Below are positions 55,736 through 64,000 of a stretch of DNA of 64,000 nt, one piece after another. The notes beneath the pieces were generated by a model that saw only the letters and a list, made by a program, of their open reading frames with translations, was not told the origin of the DNA and made no database searches. The stretch covers positions 92,295 to 156,294 of the forward strand of contig JAHEGD010000005.1 in NCBI GenBank assembly GCA_024639885.1, given 5' to 3'. The position numbers and the translations under genes are program-made. How positions within the stretch are numbered: the stretch's first letter is position 1; each line of letters opens with the position of its first letter. This DNA is from Porticoccaceae bacterium (GTDB taxonomy: Bacteria > Pseudomonadota > Gammaproteobacteria > Pseudomonadales > Porticoccaceae).

Positions 55736-57502
55736 TTAGTAGTGTTGCGCGATCATCGCGCGGCTCAGCACGCCGACCACTTCGGTGGCTTGCTGGGCAG
55801 AGTGTTCGGGCGCCGATTGTGCCACAAAAAGCCAGTCAGTTGCCGCCCGATCCATCCGTTCAAGCGCCTCGTTGAGGGTGGCGGTGGCGTCGATAGCGGC
55901 GGTGTTGAAGAGCTCGCCGGGCAGCCGCGCCCACTCTAGGCTGGCCTCGCCGGCGGCGGTCGGCAGTGCGGCCAGGGCGCTGCCCGCCATCAGCTGGGCC
56001 GCGTGTTGGTCGCTGCGCAGCAGCAGGTAGGCGGGGTGGCGGCGCAGCAGTGCGGCGGTGGCAGTCGCGCCCAGCTGCGGCTGGTCGAGCACGGCGACGC
56101 TTGTATTCATGGCGCGCAGTACGCTGATCCGGCTCAGCGCGCGAAACCGCGCCGAGCTGTAGTTGGCGCTGTTTAGGCCGATCGCGAAGATCCCTGGCAG
56201 ACCGCTGCTGACCCGCGCCGCCAGCGTGGCGGTGGCGACCATCGCCATAGCCGGCATCAGCAGCGCCGGGTTGCCGGTCAGCTCCACCACTGCCAGCAGA
56301 CCGGCCAGCGGTGCGTTGATCAGTGCTGCAAACATCGCCGCCACGCCGGCGGTGGCGTACAGCGCGACATCGCTGTGGCTGGCCGGCATCAGTTGCGCCG
56401 CGATGCCGCCGAGCGCCGCGCCGGCGACTGCGCCGATCACCACCGCCGGGCCGACCGAGCCAGCCGGCAGCCCGGCACCGGCACTGACAATGAAGGTGAG
56501 CGCCTTGGCCAGCGCGATGGTGACCAGCGCGGCGACCGTGAACTGGCCGAGCAACGCCAGCTGCACGGTGTCGTAGCCGACCCCCATCACCTCTGGTACC
56601 GCGACCGCGACGGCGCCGGTCAGCGCTCCGGCGGTGATAAACCGCACCGCCACCGGGCGCTCGCTAAAACCGCGCAGCCAGCCGTCACCGCCGCTGCGCA
56701 GCCGCGCGAATAGCCGCAGCTGCACGGCGGCGAGCAGCCCGATCAGCAACCCACCGCCGGCCAGCAGCGCCAGCTCGGTGAAGTTGGCCAGCTCCAGCGC
56801 CGGCACGGTGAACAGCGGCGCGCTGCCGTAGACCCACTGCGCCAGTGCGGCTCCGGTGACCGCAGCGAGAATGACCGGCAGAAAGCCGGCCACGGTGTAC
56901 TCCAGCAGGACCACCTCCATGGCAAAAATAACCGCCGTTAATGGCGTGTTAAACGAGGCCGCGATCGCCGCCGCGACACCGCAGCCGATCAGTGTGCGGC
57001 GGCTGTTGCCGGGCAGCCGCAAGCGCCGCCCAAACAGCGCTGCAAAGGCTGCACCGAGATGGACTGCCGGCCCCTCGCGGCCCATCGACTGGCCGCTGAT
57101 CAGGGCAATAACACCGCCGACAAACTGCGCCAGTGCATTGGCAAACGGCAGCCGGCCGGCGTGGTTGTAGGTGCGGTCGAGAACATGGGCGACGCCGGTG
57201 GCGCGCTGGCGCGGCCGCAACCGCTGCCAGATCAGCGCCAGCAGCACCGCTCCGGCCAGCGGCAGGCTGAACCGCCAGAGCGCCGACAGCTGTTCAAACT
57301 GCTCGGCGCGGCCGTCGCCAAACCACTGTTCTAGCGGCAGCTCAACTGCCAGCCGGAAGGCCATCGCAACGGTGCCGGTCAGCAGCCCGACCGCGACCGC
57401 CGTCAGCGCCAGGGTCAGCAGTGCCTCATTGTTGGCCAGCAGCGCGCGCCAGCGCTGCAGGGCAGCGCTGTGCGGAGCGGTCGGTGGGGGGCTAACGGCC
57501 AT
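55736..57502 (-). CDS. ClC-family chloride transporter with C-terminal CBS-like region
   Basis: A 588-residue membrane protein with the ClC inverted-repeat layout. The selectivity/gating motif GREGPAVHLG contains the gating glutamate (E143), and GSVGPAVVIG is the third conserved loop. The first ClC loop (GSGIP in EcClC) is replaced here by ATGVAHVL, so the central Ser is missing. About 130 residues after the membrane domain resemble a degenerate CBS pair. Transport of chloride or another anion, channel or antiporter, is undecided. It is 14 bases upstream of hemJ on the same strand and divergent from argC. Confidence 0.88.
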   Translation of the reverse strand: MAVSPPPTAPHSAALQRWRALLANNEALLTLALTAVAVGLLTGTVAMAFRLAVELPLEQWFGDGRAEQFEQLSALWRFSLPLAGAVLLALIWQRLRPRQRATGVAHVLDRTYNHAGRLPFANALAQFVGGVIALISGQSMGREGPAVHLGAAFAALFGRRLRLPGNSRRTLIGCGVAAAIAASFNTPLTAVIFAMEVVLLEYTVAGFLPVILAAVTGAALAQWVYGSAPLFTVPALELANFTELALLAGGGLLIGLLAAVQLRLFARLRSGGDGWLRGFSERPVAVRFITAGALTGAVAVAVPEVMGVGYDTVQLALLGQFTVAALVTIALAKALTFIVSAGAGLPAGSVGPAVVIGAVAGAALGGIAAQLMPASHSDVALYATAGVAAMFAALINAPLAGLLAVVELTGNPALLMPAMAMVATATLAARVSSGLPGIFAIGLNSANYSSARFRALSRISVLRAMNTSVAVLDQPQLGATATAALLRRHPAYLLLRSDQHAAQLMAGSALAALPTAAGEASLEWARLPGELFNTAAIDATATLNEALERMDRAATDWLFVAQSAPEHSAQQATEVVGVLSRAMIAQHY

Positions 57503-57596
57503 AGCGGTATCCGGGTGGCTCGGCTGGGCGGGGGCGCTCGGCCGGTCAATTTGGCGTATTATAGCGCCGCTAATCCCGCTATGAAGGAGAGAACCG

Positions 57597-58631
57597 TTGA
57601 CGATTAAAGTGGCAATTGTCGGGGCGACCGGCTACACCGGCGCCGAACTGCTGCGGCTGTTGAGTGGCCACCCAGAGGCGAGCGTTGAGGTGATCACCTC
57701 GCGCGGCGAGGCCGGCCGCCCGGTCGCCGAGCTCTACCCCAACTTGCGCGGCAGTTGCGAGCTGCGCTTTAGCGAGCCCGACGAGCAGCAGCTGGCCGGC
57801 TGCGATGTGGTGTTTTTTGCCACCCCACACGGCGTAGCCCAAGCCACCGTGCCGGCGCTGTTGGCGCGCGGCGTGCGGGTGATCGACCTATCGGCGGACT
57901 TTCGGATCCGCGATGTGGCGCTCTGGGAGCAGTGGTACAACCAGCCCCACGCGGCACCGGCACTGGTTGCCGACGCGGTCTACGGTCTACCCGAGGTCAA
58001 TCGTGCGGCGATCAGAGAGGCGCAGTTGATCGCCTGCCCGGGCTGCTACCCAACCTCGGTGCAGCTCGGCTTGCTACCGCTGCTGGAGGCCGGCTGCATC
58101 GACACCCGCGACGTGATTGCCAACTCGGCATCGGGGGCGACCGGGGCTGGCCGCCAGGCCAGCGTGGCGACCCTGCTGACCGAGATCAGCGACAGCTTTA
58201 AGGCCTATGCGGCCAGCGGCCACCGCCACCTGCCAGAGATCGAGCAGGGGCTGGCCGACATCGCCGGCGGCCCGGTTGGGCTGACCTTTGTGCCGCACCT
58301 GCTGCCGATCAATCGCGGCATTCACACCACGCTCTACGCCAACCTCAGTGACCCCAGCGTCGATCTGCAGGCGCTGTTTGAAGACCGCTTTGCCGACGAG
58401 CCGTTTGTCGATGTGCTGCCGGCCGGCAGCCACCCGGAGACCCGCTCGGTGCGCGGTGCCAATGTGGCGCGGATTGCTGTGCACCGCCCGCAAGGTGGCA
58501 ACAAAGTGGTGGTGCTGGTGGTTGAGGACAACCTTACCAAGGGTGCCTCTGGCCAGGCCATTCAGTGCATGAACATTATGTTTGGGCTGGATGAGCGCGC
58601 CGGCCTGGCGGCGTCGGCACTGCTCCCCTAA
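57597..58631 (+). CDS. argC: N-acetyl-gamma-glutamyl-phosphate reductase
   Basis: Reduces N-acetylglutamyl phosphate in arginine synthesis. 344 residues beginning at a TTG with AAGGAGAG upstream; the protein then starts [21 protein letters not shown], the expected Rossmann N-terminus. The catalytic cysteine is in [14 protein letters not shown], with [11 protein letters not shown] and [15 protein letters not shown] after it. A -10-like TATTAT lies in the 94-base gap to the divergent ClC gene. Confidence 0.96.
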   Translation: MTIKVAIVGATGYTGAELLRLLSGHPEASVEVITSRGEAGRPVAELYPNLRGSCELRFSEPDEQQLAGCDVVFFATPHGVAQATVPALLARGVRVIDLSADFRIRDVALWEQWYNQPHAAPALVADAVYGLPEVNRAAIREAQLIACPGCYPTSVQLGLLPLLEAGCIDTRDVIANSASGATGAGRQASVATLLTEISDSFKAYAASGHRHLPEIEQGLADIAGGPVGLTFVPHLLPINRGIHTTLYANLSDPSVDLQALFEDRFADEPFVDVLPAGSHPETRSVRGANVARIAVHRPQGGNKVVVLVVEDNLTKGASGQAIQCMNIMFGLDERAGLAASALLP

Positions 58632-58633
58632 CC

Positions 58634-59326
58634 GTGGCAGCGGCCCGATACAAACGGCATGTGGCGCTCGTCGCGGCGGGGCTGTGCGGTCTGCTGGCGC
58701 TGTTCTGGTTGGGCCGGCTGAGCGCGCCAGCGCCGTCGCCGGCGCCGGCCGAGCCGCCGCCGGTGATCGACGAGCGCAGTGCGCTGCGGCTGGCCCGCGC
58801 CGAGCTCGATGCGACGGTCGCCGAGCAGGCGCTGGAGCTGTTGCGGGTCGATCTGGTCGAGCTGCGCAGCGAGTTGGAGGCGGCCAACGAAGAGTTGGCG
58901 CTCTACCGGCAGATGCTCAGTATCGATGCGTTGCCCGAGGGGTTGTCGGTGAGCGAAATGGCGCTCTGGCCGCTCCCCAGCGACAGTGCAGAGCGCCGCT
59001 ACGGCTACCGCTGGGTCTTGATGCAAAACAACAAGCAGCGCGAGAGCCTAGTGGTGGTGGCGACGCTGACCCTAGTCGGCGAGCTCGACGGCGAGCCGGT
59101 CAGCCTGACGCTGGACGAGCTCGACGATAGCGCAGTCAGCTCGCTGCGGGTCCGCTATTTCACCATCGCCCGCGGCGAGTTGACGCTGCCGGCGCGCTTT
59201 GAGCCGGCGCGGCTCGATGTGGCGCTGCGCTACAGTTGGATGAAGCAGCCGCAATACACCGCCAGCTACCCGTGGCAGGAGGTGCAAGTTGCGCTCGCCG
59301 AGCCGCCGGCCGCAATAATTGATTGA
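58634..59326 (+). CDS. Membrane-anchored coiled-coil protein (DUF6776 type)
   Basis: A 230-residue protein starting at a GTG 2 bases after argC. One membrane helix (about 10-28) is followed by a Pro-rich segment, a coiled coil (about 48-92: ARLRAELDAT-like heptads through LEAANEELALYRQML) and a beta-rich C-terminal domain with the pattern YRWVLMQNNKQRE. This matches the uncharacterised protein found between argC and erpA in Pseudomonas. Its function is unknown; the topology suggests a periplasmic domain tethered to the inner membrane. Confidence 0.75.
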   Translation: MAAARYKRHVALVAAGLCGLLALFWLGRLSAPAPSPAPAEPPPVIDERSALRLARAELDATVAEQALELLRVDLVELRSELEAANEELALYRQMLSIDALPEGLSVSEMALWPLPSDSAERRYGYRWVLMQNNKQRESLVVVATLTLVGELDGEPVSLTLDELDDSAVSSLRVRYFTIARGELTLPARFEPARLDVALRYSWMKQPQYTASYPWQEVQVALAEPPAAIID

Positions 59327-59377
59327 ATTTAGCTGCGCAGCCACTATATTGTCACTCTGTGGAATAACGGAGTATTT

Positions 59378-59731
59378 ATGTCAGGTATTCAGACCTTCAC
59401 CCCGACCCTGTTGACCATCACCGACAGCGCGGTGGCCAAAGTGAACGCACTCAAAGCCGAAGAGGGTAACCCCGAGCTGATGCTGCGCGTGTTTGTCACC
59501 GGCGGTGGCTGCTCTGGCTTTGCCTACGGCTTCTCTTTTGAAGAGGTGGCGGGCGAAGAGGACACCCCGGTCAGCCGCGATGGTGTGACGGTGCTGATCG
59601 ACTCGATGAGTTACCCCTATTTGGTTGGCTCGACCGTGGATTACGCCGAGGACCTGATGGGCTCTAAGTTTGCGGTAACCAACCCAAATGCTTCGACCAC
59701 CTGTGGTTGCGGTGCTTCGTTCTCTATTTAG
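59378..59731 (+). CDS. erpA: Iron-sulfur cluster insertion protein ErpA
   Basis: A-type Fe-S carrier of 117 residues that delivers clusters to IspG/IspH and other targets. The three cluster cysteines are in [10 protein letters not shown] and the C-terminal [28 protein letters not shown] is the conserved N-terminus. Monocistronic by position: the gene ends 9 bases from the convergent anmK. A 51-base gap to the DUF6776 gene may carry a promoter (TATATT). Confidence 0.95.
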   Translation: MSGIQTFTPTLLTITDSAVAKVNALKAEEGNPELMLRVFVTGGGCSGFAYGFSFEEVAGEEDTPVSRDGVTVLIDSMSYPYLVGSTVDYAEDLMGSKFAVTNPNASTTCGCGASFSI

Positions 59732-59740
59732 CGCCTAGCT

Positions 59741-60877
59741 TCAGGGCAGATAGAGCCCACCCAGCACCGCCGGTCGGCGCGCGCCGGTCACTGCCGGCAG
59801 GTTGCCGGGCAGCTCGAGCAGCCGCTGGCGCGCCAGCCAAGCAAACGCGCACGCCTCCACCCACTCCGGCGCCAGCCCGAGTTCGGCCGTGGTGGTCACC
59901 CGGCAGCCAGCCAACCGCGCTGCCAGCCGCGCCATCAAGTCACCGTTGTAAGCCCCACCGCCGCAGACGAACAGCTCTTCGATCGGCTCCGGTTGGCGGT
60001 GCAGTGCGTCGGCGATGGTCGCCGCGGTCAGCTCGGCGAGAGTCGCTTGGACATCGGCGCCGGGGAGCGTACAGCCGGCCAGCAACGCCTGGTTAAACTC
60101 CTCGCGGCCACAGCTCTTGGGTGGCTTGGCGGCTAAGAACGGGTGCGCCAGCAGGCGCTCTAGCAGCGCGGGGTCTACCCGGCCACTCGCCGCCCAGCTG
60201 CCGTCGCGGTCAAACGCTTCGCCGCGCTGGCGCTGACACCAGCCATCCATCAGCGCGTTGCCGGGGCCGCTGTCAAATCCGCTACAGTGGTCGCCGTCGA
60301 GCAGGGTAAGGTTGGCAATGCCGCCGATGTTGGCGATTGCGCGGCGGCCGCCGGTGCCGAACAGGGCGTGGTGAAAAGCCGGTACCAGCGGCGCCCCTTG
60401 GCCGCCGAGGGCGATATCGGCCCGCCGAAAGTCGGCCGCCACGGCGATACCGGTGAGCGCTGCCAAGCGGCTGGGGTCATTGAGCTGCAGGGTTGCGGCG
60501 GGCCGCTGTGGCGGCGGTAGGTGCATCACCGTCTGGCCGTGGCAGCCGATGGCGGCAATGTCGCCGGGCGCTAGATTGGCGCCGTTGAGCAGCTCGTCGG
60601 TGGCCGCCGCGTAGAGCTCGGCGAGGGTCGCTTCGAGTCGCGCTAGCTCGGCCAGCCCGATGCTGCGCTCGGCGGCATCGCTGGCACTGTCGGTGATAGC
60701 CAGCAGCTGCTGGCGCAGCTCGGCCGGCAGCGCTTTGCTGTGGCTGGCCAGCATGGTCAGCTGTAGCGCCCCGCGGTCGGCAGCCGCTGCGGCCGGCGCG
60801 AAACGACAGACCACGGCATCGACGGCATCGAGACTAGTGCCGGACATGATGCCGACGAACAGCTCACCGGCCATCAC
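59741..60877 (-). CDS. anmK: Anhydro-N-acetylmuramic acid kinase
   Basis: Phosphorylates and opens 1,6-anhydro-MurNAc during cell-wall recycling. 378 residues of the ASKHA fold: FVGIMSGTSLDAVDAVV, IGCHGQTVMHLPP, FRRADIALGGQGAPLVPAFH (catalytic Asp region), NIGGIANLT and FVCGGGAYNGDLMARLAA. Its ATG overlaps the stop of the M23 peptidase by 4 bases, so two cell-wall enzymes are coupled, as in Pseudomonas. Confidence 0.95.
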   Translation of the reverse strand: MMAGELFVGIMSGTSLDAVDAVVCRFAPAAAAADRGALQLTMLASHSKALPAELRQQLLAITDSASDAAERSIGLAELARLEATLAELYAAATDELLNGANLAPGDIAAIGCHGQTVMHLPPPQRPAATLQLNDPSRLAALTGIAVAADFRRADIALGGQGAPLVPAFHHALFGTGGRRAIANIGGIANLTLLDGDHCSGFDSGPGNALMDGWCQRQRGEAFDRDGSWAASGRVDPALLERLLAHPFLAAKPPKSCGREEFNQALLAGCTLPGADVQATLAELTAATIADALHRQPEPIEELFVCGGGAYNGDLMARLAARLAGCRVTTTAELGLAPEWVEACAFAWLARQRLLELPGNLPAVTGARRPAVLGGLYLP

Positions 60878-62316
60878 TGCGCGCCGATCGGAGCGCCGGC
60901 GGTGGCGGTGGCCAGCGGCGCGTCTAGCTGGGCGAGCAGCGGCGCGGCGAAGGCGTCAAAGCTGGGCCGGTCTTCGACCGGTACCGGCGTCGCTTGGGGT
61001 AGCGGTACGGTGCGCGGGTTGCGGTGTACGCCGTTAACTAAAAACTCGTAGTGCAGGTGTGGGCCGGTGGCGTAGCCGGTCGAGCCGACCGTGCCGATCT
61101 TCTGGCGCTGCTTGACGCTGTCGCCGGTTTTGACGGTGCGTTTGTGCAGGTGCAGGTATTTGGTGATGTAGGTCTGGCCGTGCTTGATGAAGACATAGTT
61201 GCCGTTAGCGCTGCTGTAGCCGGATTCGATCACTTTGCCGTCGCCTGCGGCAAACACCGGGGTGCCGGTGGGGGCGGCGTAATCGACGCCGCGGTGGGCT
61301 TTAATTTTTTTGTGAATGGGGTGCTTGCGGCGCAGGTTGAATCCAGAGCTAATCCTGAACACATCGAGCGGTGCGCGCAGAAACGCTCTGCGCATACTGA
61401 CCCCTTCGGCCGAGTAGTAAGCGGCGCCGTCGCCGTCTTCAAAACGGACGGCGCGGTAGACTTTGCCGCGGTTGACGAACTTGGCGGCGAGAATGTTGCC
61501 GCTGCCGAGCAGTTCGCCGTCGAGGTACTTCTCCTCGTAGACCAGTGCAAACGAGTCGCCCTCGCGGATATCAAAAATGAAATCGATATCCCAGCCGAAT
61601 ATATTGGCCAGCTCCATAATAATGCGGTCGGGTAGCTGCGCCCGCTGGCCGGACAGGAACAGCGAGTCGTCGATAACGCCGCGCCGCAGGGTGGGCAGTA
61701 GCTCCGGCTCGCGGACAACGCTGCGGTGGCTAAAGCTGCCGTTGTTGCGAACAAAATGCTCGCTGTGCAGTTGGCTTTTTGCATAAATCAGCTGCTGCAG
61801 CTCGCCCTGCTCGTCGAGTTGTACCTTGATCGTCTCGCCGGGGATCAGCTTGCGCAGCCGTTTGCCACCGCTGCTTTTCTCCAGTAGGTAGGTGGTGCGG
61901 CTATCGATGCCCCAGCGGTTGAGTATCAGCGACAGGTTGTCGCCGTTGCGCACCGCGCTGCTGCGCCAGTCGCCGAGATCGTGCTGGTCGCTGACCGCCG
62001 CCGACGGACTGGGTGAGAGGCGGGGCTGCGGCGCAGCTGGCGGCGCCGCAATCACCGGTTCGCTACTGGTCAGCTCGGGTAGCGCTATCACCTCGATATT
62101 GTCGCCAACCTCGCGCGGCGGCTGCCAGACCCAGACTGCGCTGGCAAATGCCAACAGCGCCAGTGGCACCGCCGTACGGCGGTTGAGCAGCCGTTGCCAC
62201 GGCAGCAACTGCGTCGCTATCCGCAGCGATCGCTGCCAGCGCCGCCAGTGTATGGCGCGCCACGCCGCCAGCCAGCGCTGGCTGGCGGGTGGCTTGTTTC
62301 TGCTCGCCATGCTCAT
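60874..62316 (-). CDS. M23 family peptidoglycan endopeptidase (MepM-like)
   Basis: LytM-domain protein of about 480 residues. A basic N-terminal region and one membrane anchor (about 50-70: AVPLALLAFASAVWVW) precede an OapA/LysM-like region (NGDNLSLILNRWG) and a C-terminal LytM domain. The zinc ligands are in KAHRGVDYAAPTGTPVFAAGDG (His, Asp) and TGPHLHYEFLVNG (HxH). This is the MepM/YebA layout, an endopeptidase cleaving D-Ala-mDAP crosslinks. Start is uncertain: ATG at 62316 or 62310, while the frame is open to a TTG at 62337. Divergent from tyrS. Confidence 0.9.
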   Translation of the reverse strand: MSMASRNKPPASQRWLAAWRAIHWRRWQRSLRIATQLLPWQRLLNRRTAVPLALLAFASAVWVWQPPREVGDNIEVIALPELTSSEPVIAAPPAAPQPRLSPSPSAAVSDQHDLGDWRSSAVRNGDNLSLILNRWGIDSRTTYLLEKSSGGKRLRKLIPGETIKVQLDEQGELQQLIYAKSQLHSEHFVRNNGSFSHRSVVREPELLPTLRRGVIDDSLFLSGQRAQLPDRIIMELANIFGWDIDFIFDIREGDSFALVYEEKYLDGELLGSGNILAAKFVNRGKVYRAVRFEDGDGAAYYSAEGVSMRRAFLRAPLDVFRISSGFNLRRKHPIHKKIKAHRGVDYAAPTGTPVFAAGDGKVIESGYSSANGNYVFIKHGQTYITKYLHLHKRTVKTGDSVKQRQKIGTVGSTGYATGPHLHYEFLVNGVHRNPRTVPLPQATPVPVEDRPSFDAFAAPLLAQLDAPLATATAGAPIGAQ

Positions 62317-62502
62317 ATCAGATCGGTCTGCCCTCAAAATATTGTTGGCGAGTTTACCCCAGCGCTCCAGTTAAGCCTAGCCTCGCGGCCAGCCGGGGCG
62401 GTGCAGCGGCTACCATTTTGGCCCCCCAGTGTGTAGAGTTGCACGCCTGTCAGGCGGGTCGACCAGCCCGCGCCAGAGGCAACCCTAAAAAGGAACAGAG
62501 CT

Positions 62503-63801
62503 GTGACGCCAGACCAGTTGATTAATGATTTACAAGCGCGCGGACTGATCGCGCAGATGTCCTCAGAGCAGGCGTTGCTCGACCACCTCAGTGCGCCGCG
62601 AACGCTTTACTGCGGGTTTGACCCGACTGCCGACAGCCTGCACCTCGGCCACCTGGTGCCGCTGCTGGTGCTGAAGCGCTTTCAGCAAGCCGGCCACACA
62701 CCGATCGCGCTGGTCGGCGGCGCCACCGGCTTGATTGGCGATCCCAGCTTTAAAGCCGCCGAGCGCCAGCTGCAGGGCGCCGATGTGATCGCCGGCTGGG
62801 CGGATAAGATCCGCGCTCAGGTCAGCCAGTTTATCGACTTTGACTGCGGCGCCAACTCGGCGCTGGTCGCCAACAACCTAGAGTGGACCGAGCAGCTGAG
62901 TGTGCTCGACTTCCTGCGCGATGTCGGCAAGCACTTCTCTGTTAACAATATGATCGGCAAGGAGTCGGTCAAGCAGCGCATCGACCGCGAGGGCAGTGGT
63001 ATCTCGTTTACCGAGTTCTCCTACTCGCTGCTGCAGGGGCTCGATTTTGCCGAGCTCAACCGTCGCCACCACTGCACCCTGCAGGTCGGCGGCAGCGATC
63101 AGTGGGGCAATATCGTCAGCGGTATCGACTTGGCGCGCCGCCAGAACCAGCAGCAGGTGTTTGGCTTGACCGTGCCGCTGATCACCAAGGCCGACGGCAC
63201 CAAGTTTGGCAAGACCGAATCGGGTGCGGTCTGGCTCGATCCGGCCAAGACCAGCCCCTACAGTTTTTACCAGTTCTGGCTGAACGTGGCCGATGCCGAC
63301 GTCTATAAGTTTCTGCACTACTTCACTTTCTTATCGGTCGAGGAGATCGCCGCCATTGAAGCGGCCGACGCGGCGGCGCAGGGCAAGCCGCAGGCGCAGG
63401 GCGTACTCGCCGCGGCGGCGACCGAGCTGGTGCACGGCGCGGCCGGCCGCGCGGCGGCCGAGCGAATCACCGCGGCACTGTTTAGCGGCGAGCTGGCCAG
63501 CCTGTCGGCGGCCGATTTTGAACAGCTGCAGCAAGATGGCCTGCCCAGCGCCGACCTGAGCGGCCGCGAGCTGAGCGGCGAGCCGCTGACCTCGCTGCTC
63601 GCGGAGCTCGGTCTGGCCAAGGCCGGTAAAGAGATAAAAGATGCGCTTGGCCGCAATGCGGTGTGGATCAACGGCCGCGCGCTGTCGATCGACGACAACA
63701 TGGCGGCGCCGAGCTGTTTTGCCCCGGCCAACGCCCTGCACGGCCGATTTTATCTGGTCAAATTGGGGCGCAAAAAGAACCTGCTGATTACCCGCGACTA
63801 G
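62503..63801 (+). CDS. tyrS: Tyrosyl-tRNA synthetase
   Basis: Class I synthetase charging tRNA-Tyr. 432 residues from a GTG with AAAAGGAA upstream. The HIGH-like motif is in [17 protein letters not shown], and the KMSKS-like motif is [30 protein letters not shown] and the C-terminal S4 domain ([14 protein letters not shown]) are present. The KFGKT signature corresponds to the TyrRS-E. coli-type enzyme (TyrS). It lies directly before an rRNA-type promoter, as in Pseudomonas. Confidence 0.97.
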   Translation: MTPDQLINDLQARGLIAQMSSEQALLDHLSAPRTLYCGFDPTADSLHLGHLVPLLVLKRFQQAGHTPIALVGGATGLIGDPSFKAAERQLQGADVIAGWADKIRAQVSQFIDFDCGANSALVANNLEWTEQLSVLDFLRDVGKHFSVNNMIGKESVKQRIDREGSGISFTEFSYSLLQGLDFAELNRRHHCTLQVGGSDQWGNIVSGIDLARRQNQQQVFGLTVPLITKADGTKFGKTESGAVWLDPAKTSPYSFYQFWLNVADADVYKFLHYFTFLSVEEIAAIEAADAAAQGKPQAQGVLAAAATELVHGAAGRAAAERITAALFSGELASLSAADFEQLQQDGLPSADLSGRELSGEPLTSLLAELGLAKAGKEIKDALGRNAVWINGRALSIDDNMAAPSCFAPANALHGRFYLVKLGRKKNLLITRD

Positions 63802-63816
63802 TGCTGGCGGCCGCTG

Positions 63817-63838
63817 TGCCGTGGCGCAACGGTTTTTT
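63817..63838 (+). terminator. Probable weak terminator after tyrS
   Basis: A 5-bp stem (GCCGT/ACGGT, one G-T pair) with a 6-base loop followed by six T. It ends 37 bases after the tyrS stop. The stem is short, so termination may be partial. Confidence 0.45.
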
Positions 63839-63860
63839 AACGTTTTTTGGCAAACATTAG

Positions 63861-63888
63861 TTGACACTTTTTGGTGCCACTGTATTAT
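63861..63888 (+). promoter_or_regulatory. Strong sigma-70 promoter, probably of an rRNA operon
   Basis: Consensus TTGACA (63861-63866) and TATTAT (63883-63888) with a 16-base spacer. Upstream is AT-rich (UP-like, TTTTTTAACGTTTTTTGGCAAACATTA) and downstream a GC-rich discriminator GCGCGTCCCGACC, the form of stringently controlled rRNA promoters. In Pseudomonas tyrS is followed by a 16S-23S-5S operon; the 16S gene itself would start beyond this window. Confidence 0.75.
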
Positions 63889-64000
63889 GCGCGTCCCGAC
63901 CGAGAGGCAGCTAACAGAGTGCGCCGGGCAGGGGGTTTGCAGTGTGGTGGCAGGGCGCAGTTTTACTGCACTTTTTCACCAAAAAGCGCAAACAGAGATT

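Overview
The window is a contiguous stretch of a GC-rich gammaproteobacterial chromosome. Almost every gene and most gene orders match blocks known from Pseudomonas and its relatives: metX-yggT-proC-yggS-pilT, gshB-pilG-pilI-pilJ-chpA, rpe-trpE and trpG-trpD-trpC-osmC with coq7, dusB-fis-purH-purD, dsbD-aroQ-accB-accC-prmA, rpiA-ilvA, fau-6S RNA-zapA / ygfB-pepP-ubiH-ubiI, and argC-(DUF6776)-erpA-anmK-M23 peptidase-tyrS followed by an rRNA-type promoter. The exact genus cannot be read from the sequence; a pilus-bearing, aerobic, ubiquinone-using member of Pseudomonadales/Cellvibrionales is the best fit. Non-ATG starts (GTG, TTG) and 1-4 nt gene overlaps are common.

Layout: 1-5616 holds metX (cut by the window edge), yggT, proC, yggS, the pilus retraction ATPase pilT, ruvX, yqgE/algH and gshB. 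5742-11628 is a compact twitching-motility (Chp) chemosensory operon: pilG, pilI, pilJ and a ChpA-type kinase that is split in two and lacks a receiver domain, with no pilH or pilK. 11685-23630 carries rpe, a periplasmic haem-c protein, trpE and the trpGDC block. Between trpE and trpG, about 6.2 kb holds a small hydrolase, a type IV restriction enzyme of the SauUSI type (PLD nuclease, SF2 helicase, DUF3427), a metallophosphoesterase and a DUF3800 gene. The restriction gene and DUF3800 gene are visibly less GC-rich than their surroundings and look acquired; the phosphoesterase between them is host-like.

23631-26874 has a previously hidden 46-residue ORF with its own terminator, divergent from a LysR regulator with a clear palindromic operator, then coq7 and an MBL-fold hydrolase. 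26883-37050 is housekeeping on the minus strand: purine synthesis, fis/dusB, acetyl-CoA carboxylase subunits, prmA, aroQ and dsbD. 37200-45933 holds a copper-chaperone lipoprotein, a PfkB sugar/nucleoside kinase, PBP1B with a TPR lipoprotein, rpiA, ilvA, pyk and fau. 45956-52922 holds 6S RNA, the division proteins ZapA and a ZapB-like coiled coil, ygfB, pepP, two ubiquinone hydroxylases, an rRNA methyltransferase and an RsuA-type pseudouridine synthase. 52927-55722 is a haem cluster (hemB, hemL, hemJ), then a ClC transporter, argC, erpA, anmK, an M23 peptidase and tyrS. The last 200 bases carry a strong sigma-70 promoter with a GC-rich discriminator, as expected just upstream of an rRNA operon.

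The parts most worth a second look are the trpE-trpG accessory insert (with an unusual set of paired 14-bp repeats in front of the restriction gene and a gene-free, terminator-ended stretch in front of the DUF3800 gene), the hidden small ORF next to the LysR gene, and the pared-down Chp system. I did not find a CRISPR array, a transposase, an integrase or a tRNA.
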